From NCBI GenBank assembly GCA_032718565.1, contig JAVGVS010000653.1, positions 1 through 64,000 on the forward strand: 64,000 bases of DNA, written 5' to 3'. Below are positions 59,701 through 64,000 of the stretch, piece after piece (position 1 is the first letter of the stretch; each line of letters starts with the position of its first letter). The notes under the pieces are model-generated. The model did not search any database and was not told where the DNA came from. It saw only the letters and a list, made by a program, of their open reading frames with translations. The position numbers were made by a program, and so were the translations under genes. The DNA is from Distichodus sexfasciatus (taxonomy: Eukaryota; Chordata; Actinopteri; Characiformes; Distichodontidae).

Positions 59701-62700
59701 AAACTGCAAGCTACAGCTAGCTCCACTAGAAGCTGCTGTTTTTACAGTAGTTACTACACGACAAGCTACAGAGAAAAAGCAGTAACTACCTCCAAGCTCC
59801 ATCCAGTAAAATTTGATATTTGTGCTTTAGTACATCCACCGTGCTGCAGACCAGTATCAAGCCGTGGATCATTTTGTGGTGTAGTGAGTGAATGTCATTG
59901 TGAACACACCACAGCACAGCACACAGTGCACCACAACCAAATCTGACCTCTGCATTTAACCCATCCGTGAAGGAGCAGAGGGCAAAAAACAAGGGCAGCA
60001 CTTGGGGAGCGGTGCTTCGGGACGGTACCTTGCTCATGAGTACCTCAGTGGTAACTTTACCGACCCTGAAGTCGAACCTGTGACCTTCTGATCAGGGGGC
60101 GAACACCTTCCCTATCAGCATCTGCCAGTCCGCACAGAAAGTAAACACTTCTTTTCCAAAACATTTATATGATTTTTATTGACGATCGCTGTCTGTAAGG
60201 TGTTTTATTTTGAAAAACATTTTCATCTGTTGCTCGGAGGTGGCGTTAAGGCAGCCCGCTTGGTAAAAAGGTGAAATATTATTGTGTTTGATAACATGTT
60301 TATAACACCCCCCAGGTCTGTGTTAAAATGGTCCGAAATGGAACTGGTGGGTGGTGCAAAACAGCTCTAGCAGCCTCATAAAACATAAGAAAAATGTTAT
60401 GTAATATGTACTTTTAATAAGGTATTGTCAAATCACAATAACGCAGGGGTATTCAGATCCGGTCCTGGAGGGCAGTATCCTGCAGCTTTTCATTTCAGAA
60501 CATTCACACCTGGTCTCAGGTAGATAACCACCAGAAGAGACTTATCCGGTAGGATGGAAAACCTGCAAGACAACGGCCCTCCAGGACCGGAAATTGAACA
60601 CCCCTGCAATAAAGTTTGAGTGAAATGAGGGAGGCAGCGAGTGTTGGTTTTCAGCTTGTGTAGATTAGTTCCATCAGTAATGGCTCAAGCAGTAAAAAAA
60701 TGACTCTTTCCGGTTCCGTTCTTACGTCCACATTCCGACCACTTTGTACTTTAACATTTTCCACATGCATAACATAAGGGAAACTGCTCTGCATGACGGT
60801 CAGGAAATGCTACTAATCACAGTGTAGTTGCCAGGCATCATGACTCACGTAGTAGTACACTTCTCTTACATCACATTTATCAGACGTTCTAATCCAGAGC
60901 GACTTCCATTGTCCTAATTTCAGGGTCAGTTTTCCCGGACCAAATAAAAGCTCTACATTTGATACGCATACGTGAAGGAGCAGCAGGCAGCTTTTAACAC
61001 TGCCAGGGGAGCAGTATTTGGAGACAGTACCTTGTTCATGAGTACCTCAGTGGTATCTTTACCAGTCCTGGATTCGAACCTGTGACCTTCTGAACACGGG
61101 GTGAACACCCTACCGTCATGCCACCAACTGCCCCAACTGACTACCGACTACCCTCCGATTGCAGGACAATCTCCCTAACCATCTATCCACAAACTGCCCC
61201 ATTATCTGAACTGCTTAATCCCAACCGGGGTAATCGGGACCAGAGCCTTTCCTGGAACTACAGGTGCAAGGCAGGTACCAAGGCTGATGTGCGCCAACAC
61301 ACCACAGGTTACACACACACACCTGGAGTAAACCCACGCCAACAGTGGGAGAGCATACAAACTCCACACAGAAAGACCCCACGGCCAACCCGGGGATTGA
61401 AACCAGAAACGTTTTGCTGTGGGTCGACAGCACAAACCACCGCGCCACCCCCAGCTTAATTCTAAACTAAATCTATAAGACACAGCCGTATCAGGCTCAA
61501 ATGTGTTTAAAAGTCAAGGAATGGTCTCCCTGGATCAATGTGGGGTTAAGGGTCTTGCTCAGGAACCCAGTGCTGGTACTGGGTACTTTTAACATTCTGC
61601 TGGAAGTGAATTCCTCACCTCAAGAAAGTCGCGTTTTTAGGATGGAAAGGGTAAGTTTTTCAGCCAAATTTATTCACAACAGTAGAGTATAGACCTTCCA
61701 CTGTTTCAAAACACTAAAAACAAAAAATCCAAAATTTTACCCTACGCAACATAAACAGCCTTTTTACGCGACAAGCGACTGGTTTTGCCGTGCAGAGTCA
61801 CATATAATAATCACCATGATGCAATTTAATTATGAACACAATAGTGATGAAATTTTGAAAATGTGTCAACGTTATTTCTCACCCTGCACCGTGAGTCTGG
61901 CCTGGGCGTAGTCACATCCCTGCTTGTTGCAGGCGGTGCAGGTGTAAACTCCACTGTCCTCTTTCTTGACCCGTTGGATGGTCAAAACCCGGTTGGATTC
62001 CGCCAGGATTACACCTGCCAAAACACACAGAAACACTAAATATTTTTAGCTACGCACCAACACTTATAAGCAGCTAGATGTTTTGTATTTTGTTCTAGCT
62101 TGTGCTGAAGTGACCACTGAAGATCTTTATAGTTTTTGATTTCATTTTTTAACAAAACCAATGAAGCATAAACAAACTCTCACCAGATCCCTTAGTGACG
62201 GTGCGGTTGTCTTTGGTCCAGGTGACAGTGGGAGTTGGAGTTCCGCTTACGTCGCACATCAGCGTTGTGGAATCGCTAACGTTAACCTTCTGGTCCGTCA
62301 GATTGCTCCTAAACCACGGCGCCTCCAGAGCTGAGATACAACATAACAGCATCGTCAAAAATCATCCTCGGCTCAGATATGTCTACGCAGGATCTAAAGG
62401 GACGAGCGCGGAAAAAATAAACGTAGGTTTCAGCTACTCACGAGAAAGTAACCTGTGCGCATAAGACAGTATGGTGTGCTCACGACATATCACATGCTCA
62501 CAAGAAAGTAATATATTATTATTGAATATTTCATGACATAACATGACACTTTCCTGTGAGCGTGTGATACTTTTTCATGCCCATGTTGCTTTCTCATGAG
62601 TGATTACACAAAAACATTTTAATCTTACATCGCAGGTGCAGGTGGTGCAGCAGGCAGGTCTTCTCACTGCTGTCTGCGTTCTCCACGCGGCAGGCGTACA

Positions 62701-63441
62701 CGCCCTGATCGCGCCACGAGGCCCGGGGCAGCCGTAGCTCCAGCGTGGCGTTGTTGCCCTGCAGCCGGGCCAAGGTGGCGTTGGGCCGGGCAAGTGGCGC
62801 CAGGGCGAGGGTGCTGCAGGGCACGGCGGAGGGCAAAAGCGAGGCTTCCGACACGTTCAGCACCCGGTACCAACCCAGACTGGAGTAGAGCATGCGGTCG
62901 ACGACGCAGCGTAGCATCACGTCCTCCTGCTCGATGGGGCTGCTGGACGGAAACACACTCAGGTTCAGGAACCCTGCAGGACAAAAAGAACGGTTTACTG
63001 TCCACCCAGCCATAAAACAAAAACTAGTATTTAAAGCTGAAATAGTGTTCTCTGGAACAAAAGTGACTTCTGTAAACGATGTGATTTATTGTACAATAAC
63101 ATATGATTTATTTAATTATATCAGTATGGTTTATTGTATTATATAACTATTGTATTTATTGTACAATACCAACATGTGATTGGTTGCATGTCGACGTGTG
63201 ATTTATTGTACAGTTTCAATGTGTGATTTGATGTATATCATGTGGTGTATATTACAATATTAACATGTGATGTACAGTTTAATGGCAACATGTGATTTAT
63301 TGTGACGATAACATTAGCGAGTGTTGACTCACGTGTCACTTGAAACACAATCACTCGTTTTTCTTCTCCAACTTTGTTTTTTGCGATGCATCTGTACAGT
63401 GCGTGAGCCATGGCCTTCTCAATCTTCAACATGCTGAAAGT
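45018..63441 (-). CDS. kdr: VEGF receptor 2 (Kdr), 3' nineteen coding exons
   Basis: KDR is the main endothelial receptor tyrosine kinase for VEGF-A, at the plasma membrane. The exons on the minus strand start at 63441 and end at 45018 and total 2508 bases, 835 residues. In order: the end of one Ig domain, two more Ig domains, a transmembrane helix (AVVIAMFFWLLIVFVI), a juxtamembrane segment with LKTGYLSI, and a split kinase domain. The kinase has LGRGAFGQV, VAVKML, HRDLAARN, DFG, the activation loop DVYKDPDYVRKGD and WMAPETIFDRVYT. The tail has DGKDYIPL and NYDNT, the counterparts of human Y1175 and Y1214, then SGYQSGYHSDD, ending PPV as in human. Exon count and phases match human exons 12-30. 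Paralogue kdrl is the alternative; linkage with srd5a3-tmem165-clock favours kdr. The signal peptide and first Ig domains lie outside the window. Confidence 0.95.
45712..45734. repeat. (TAA)n microsatellite
   Basis: About seven TAA units in the last kdr intron. Confidence 0.85.
46005..46320 (+). mobile_element. LINE fragment with reverse-transcriptase motif, copy 1
   Basis: 46040-46078 reads GVPQGSTLGPILF, a hallmark of LINE reverse transcriptases. Only a few codons later the sequence becomes the non-coding 3' tail ending gctatagaaataaactttgag. Located in the last kdr intron, antisense to kdr. Confidence 0.75.
46561..46646 (-). CDS. kdr: kdr exon: tail
   Basis: Encodes HGQMDCGVGLSREEMKALDR and HIHRTATF, aligning to human TDSGMVLASEELKTLEDR. 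Confidence 0.88.
47352..47424 (-). CDS. kdr: kdr exon: short tail exon
   Basis: Encodes HGGQNALCSHHIFEDIPLER and SAIM; FEDIPLE matches human TFEDIPLEE. Donor gtaacg. Confidence 0.88.
47565..47830 (+). mobile_element. LINE fragment with reverse-transcriptase motif, copy 2
   Basis: Reads SGVLQGSILGPILF from 47602, then the same tail words (ttttaaatcctctttgctat, gcctttatgtcttcttgttt) as copy 1. Confidence 0.72.
48085..48233 (-). CDS. kdr: kdr exon: tail with Y1175 and Y1214 counterparts
   Basis: Encodes DGKDYIPLTVGEVEVGAAVN and ends LENQLNYDNTPAL. DGKDYI is the PLC-gamma docking tyrosine motif; NYDNT matches human HYDNT. Confidence 0.94.
48335..48445. repeat. AGATAATAACTTGTTCCC minisatellite, small block
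   Basis: Degenerate 20-25 bp units (gataaataacttgttctca, gattagaacttgttcccaac) in the intron between the kinase-end and tail exons of kdr. Confidence 0.7.
48595..48700 (-). CDS. kdr: kdr exon: end of kinase
   Basis: Encodes YQIMLDCWLDRPTDRPTFAE and LVEHLGNLLQASAQQ. Contains the conserved CW...RPTF pattern of tyrosine kinases. Confidence 0.96.
49005..49104 (-). CDS. kdr: kdr exon: C-lobe
   Basis: Encodes [20 protein letters not shown] and TRMRPPDYATPD (human [20 protein letters not shown]). Donor gtagtt. Confidence 0.95.
49165..49640. repeat. AGATAATAACTTGTTCCC minisatellite, large block
   Basis: About 20 degenerate units (cacaagatcataacttgtta, caagataataacccgtttct) in the intron before the WMAPE exon. 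Same unit as 48335-48445. Confidence 0.85.
49723..49834 (-). CDS. kdr: kdr exon: WMAPE segment
   Basis: Encodes ARLPLKWMAPETIFDRVYTT and QSDVWSFGVLLWEIFSL. Donor gttagt. Confidence 0.97.
50436..50558 (-). CDS. kdr: kdr exon: catalytic and activation loops
   Basis: Encodes CIHRDLAARNILLSENNIVK, ICDFGLARDVYKDPDYVRKG, D. Contains the catalytic aspartate, DFG and both activation-loop tyrosines (human Y1054/Y1059). Confidence 0.98.
50695..50786 (-). CDS. kdr: kdr exon: kinase C-lobe start
   Basis: Encodes SSDSDHLTMEDLISYSFQVA and KGMEFLASRK (human [20 protein letters not shown]). Confidence 0.95.
51946..52111 (-). CDS. kdr: kdr exon: kinase insert
   Basis: Encodes RVRPRLVQSRDDVMQRELND, GDLGLGSTSRLDICTGTAEG and SGPRAEWSCGTQEQH. 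It lacks similarity to the human insert (no GKDYVGAI) and has no tyrosine. Placed by phase and splice sites. Confidence 0.85.
52927..53015 (-). CDS. kdr: kdr exon: hinge
   Basis: Encodes PLMVIVEYCKHGNLSSYLKS and KRAEYSPFK (human [20 protein letters not shown]). Confidence 0.95.
53120..53250. mobile_element. hAT-like relic
   Basis: The sequence cgatccgatacgtggatgtg and gatatcggtccgataacgac resembles ends of fish hAT MITEs; borders unclear. Confidence 0.4.
53778..53891 (-). CDS. kdr: kdr exon: kinase C-helix; GC donor
   Basis: Encodes EGATTSEYRALMSELKILIH and IGHHLNVVNLLGACTKPG. The donor is gcgagt, not GT; the phase and the human sequence (KPGGPLMVIVE) require this position. Confidence 0.94.
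54496..54600 (-). CDS. kdr: kdr exon: kinase glycine loop and lysine
   Basis: Encodes EPLGRGAFGQVVEAAAFGIE and KAVACTTVAVKMLK. Holds the nucleotide-binding loop and the ATP lysine. Confidence 0.96.
54655..54800. mobile_element. hAT-type MITE, truncated relative of 35001
   Basis: Begins taaagctgtaacgatacatc and shares actcaataatcaacaagctc and gatcagacatcgtacacat with 35001-35110. Confidence 0.6.
54977..55112 (-). CDS. kdr: kdr exon: juxtamembrane
   Basis: Encodes PTDGDLKTGYLSIILDSEDM and PMDEHCERLTYDASKWEFPR, ERLKL. The LKTGYLSI tyrosine corresponds to human Y801. Confidence 0.96.
55113..56823. other. kdr intron
   Basis: 55480-55620 shows a decayed palindromic repeat (ctcaaaataatctcgaaataatg / attattttgagac). 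56089-56283 and 56540-56700 hold diverged members of the (CA)n-flanked family, the second inverted. (GA)n and (GT)n tracts lie at 56660-56810 next to the transmembrane exon. Confidence 0.55.
56824..56930 (-). CDS. kdr: kdr exon: transmembrane helix
   Basis: Encodes GAEEKMNVELIVPIGAVVIA and MFFWLLIVFVIRNRKR (human AVIAMFFWLLLVIIL). Separated from the previous exon by a 5 kb intron. Confidence 0.96.
57040..57150 (+). mobile_element. tRNA-derived SINE (family C)
   Basis: The head tgtctagtggttaggacact is clearly tRNA-like (A box), with B-box-like gggtttggattctacctcc and ctgagcaagaccctctacct. Confidence 0.75.
57172..57413 (-). mobile_element. tRNA-headed SINE (family A)
   Basis: Minus orientation, directly after the SINE at 57040. 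Body catgtgacctctgcatgtga, gagcagtgcttggggacgg; head complement aaccgttacgctagcaactg. Confidence 0.82.
57480..57619. repeat. Dispersed palindromic repeat, copy 1
   Basis: The sequence ggctggagggtcagtgtcct at the left and gacaccggcccttcaggact at the right mirror each other. Copy 2 at 60445-60608 has tccggtcctggagggc and gccctccaggaccgga. Confidence 0.65.
57620..57854 (+). pseudogene. 28S rRNA fragment
   Basis: About 235 bp closely matching the 3' part of eukaryotic 28S rRNA: cagggataacgggcttgtgg, ggccaagcgttcatagcgac, gatccttcgatgtcggttct, gaagcagaattcaccaagcg, gagacaggttagtttt, and the sarcin-ricin loop region cagtacgagaggaacc. Several substitutions show decay. It lies in the large kdr intron on the + strand, opposite to kdr, and is not a functional rRNA. 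Confidence 0.92.
58529..58735 (+). mobile_element. tRNA-headed SINE (family A)
   Basis: The head ggtgcagatagtagtgtaac and gccggttccagtgaaggtta, then the family A body forward. The 3' end is gtgctgtgttgtgctgt. Confidence 0.75.
58736..59473. other. kdr intron, C/T-rich then unique
   Basis: 58740-59010 is rich in ctctct runs on the + strand. 59255-59420 (gttgggaagtagctaactaa) resembles 44085-44330 and is a dispersed repeat. Confidence 0.5.
59474..59640 (-). mobile_element. tRNA-headed SINE (family A), deleted
   Basis: Contains gattatgtgttattgtgaac, gcagtgcttggggacatgag and ccagtccaggacttgaaccg; about 60 bp of the body is missing. Confidence 0.7.
59875..60127 (-). mobile_element. tRNA-headed SINE (family A)
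   Basis: Almost complete: gaatgtcattgtgaacacac, ccatccgtgaaggagcagag, gacggtaccttgctcatgag. Confidence 0.82.
60445..60608. repeat. Dispersed palindromic repeat, copy 2
   Basis: Starts ggggtattcagatccggtcc and ends accggaaattgaacacccct; the arms are complementary. Related to 57480-57619. Confidence 0.75.
60867..61136 (-). mobile_element. Composite SINE (family A with 3' SINE tail)
   Basis: The left part catttatcagacgttctaat is a family C-type tail. From 60960 the family A body and head follow (gtgaaggagcagcaggcagc, gtcatgccaccaactgcccc). Confidence 0.7.
61206..61458 (-). mobile_element. tRNA-headed SINE (family B)
   Basis: Reverse orientation: gcatacaaactccacacaga, acccggggattgaaaccaga and the head complement aaccaccgcgccacccccag. 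Confidence 0.8.
61883..62014 (-). CDS. kdr: kdr exon: Ig domain 7, second part
   Basis: Encodes VILAESNRVLTIQRVKKEDS, GVYTCTACNKQGCDYAQARL, TVQ. Matches human [20 protein letters not shown]. Confidence 0.94.
62184..62330 (-). CDS. kdr: kdr exon: Ig domain 7, first part
   Basis: Encodes APWFRSNLTDQKVNVSDSTT and LMCDVSGTPTPTVTWTKDNR. Ig cysteine in LMCDV; tryptophan in TWTK. Confidence 0.93.
62629..62973 (-). CDS. kdr: kdr exon: Ig-like domain 6
   Basis: Encodes SSSPIEQEDVMLRCVVDRML through WRDQGVYACRVENADSSEKT, with the two Ig cysteines (LRCVV and YACRV). GC-rich compared with its neighbourhood. Confidence 0.92.
63333..63441 (-). CDS. kdr: kdr exon: Ig domain end
   Basis: Encodes TFSMLKIEKAMAHALYRCIA and KNKVGEEKRVIVFQVT, matching human [20 protein letters not shown]. 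109 bases, the size of human KDR exon 12. The acceptor follows (CA)n on the + strand. Confidence 0.93.
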
Positions 63442-64000
63442 CTGCAGGCAAACACACACACACACACACACACTGTCTTAAATAACAATACACACTGGAA
63501 ATATGCAAAAAAATTAATATATAAGGAACCATAAGAAGACATCACAGCAGATCAGACGTTGCGTCTAGTTGAACTGAAAATCAGACTAAAATACAAACTG
63601 TGGCAGGAGTTAAGTTTTGATTTTATTTGATTTTTACTTCTTTTTTTTAACCATTTTTTACTGTATTCTTACTGTAGTTTACTGTATTTCTCCTTTTTGC
63701 CAATCACAAAAATATTTCTAGGAACTGCTTGTCTTCTTCTTCTTCTTCCCTCCAGTTTTTCAGCTGGTTTATTATTTATTTATTTCTTTTTACCTTTTTA
63801 CTTTACTTTTCCTTTATTACTTTATTTCTCCTATTTTCCTTTTTTTTTTTTTTAACAAAACTTTATCCCTTTCTCCATCTGTCGACACACAGCAATCACA
63901 CGATTTCCTCCTTTTTAACACTTAACTGCTTCCACAGTGTTTCAGCTAGCTCGCTTTTTTCTTCTTTTCTCTAATTTCTATCTCATAATTATCTTATTTT
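63442..64000. other. kdr intron, right edge of window
   Basis: (CA)n 63452-63471 at the splice region. 63620-63860 is T-rich. No further Ig exon visible. Confidence 0.65.

Overview
This window is vertebrate nuclear DNA, almost certainly from a teleost fish. Four multi-exon genes are recognisable by protein similarity: clock, tmem165, srd5a3 and kdr. They stand in the order kdr - srd5a3 - tmem165 - clock, which is the conserved vertebrate neighbourhood (human chromosome 4q12). Everything between exons is fish-type repeat: long (CA)n and (GA)n tracts, tRNA-headed SINEs, hAT and Tc1 MITEs, LINE tails and several minisatellites. I recalled the human proteins from memory to place exons. Every exon was then checked for AG acceptor, GT donor and reading phase. 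The phases chain without conflict in three genes; tmem165 has one 1-base frame break.

Layout. Positions 332-9663 (+) carry the last 11 coding exons of clock, from the PAS-B domain to a poly-glutamine C-terminus; its 5' part lies left of the window. The 3'UTR and a repeat-packed intergenic stretch follow to about 21 kb, including two hAT MITEs and an array of about 13 CTCF-like motifs at 20.1-20.8 kb. Positions 22416-30825 (-) hold all six exons of tmem165, tail-to-tail with clock. Positions 33445-37338 (-) hold all five exons of srd5a3. Positions 37.3-45.0 kb are intergenic and include a 1.9 kb GT-rich minisatellite. Positions 45018-63441 (-) hold the last 19 coding exons of kdr (VEGFR2), from an extracellular Ig domain to the stop codon; its 5' part lies right of the window.

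The four genes do not form one pathway. Clock is the bHLH-PAS transcription factor of the circadian loop. Tmem165 is a Golgi cation/proton exchanger and Srd5a3 an ER polyprenol reductase; both are needed for glycosylation. Kdr is the endothelial VEGF receptor kinase, itself a glycoprotein. The neighbourhood reflects ancient linkage. The clock/kdr linkage suggests the clocka/kdr copy after the teleost genome duplication, but that is inference.

I found no new biological system. The most checkable observations are the 1-base deletion in tmem165 exon 5, a GC-AG intron in kdr, a kdr kinase insert without tyrosines, a 28S rRNA fragment inside a kdr intron, the CTCF-like array between clock and tmem165, and MITEs with target duplications that allow relative dating.
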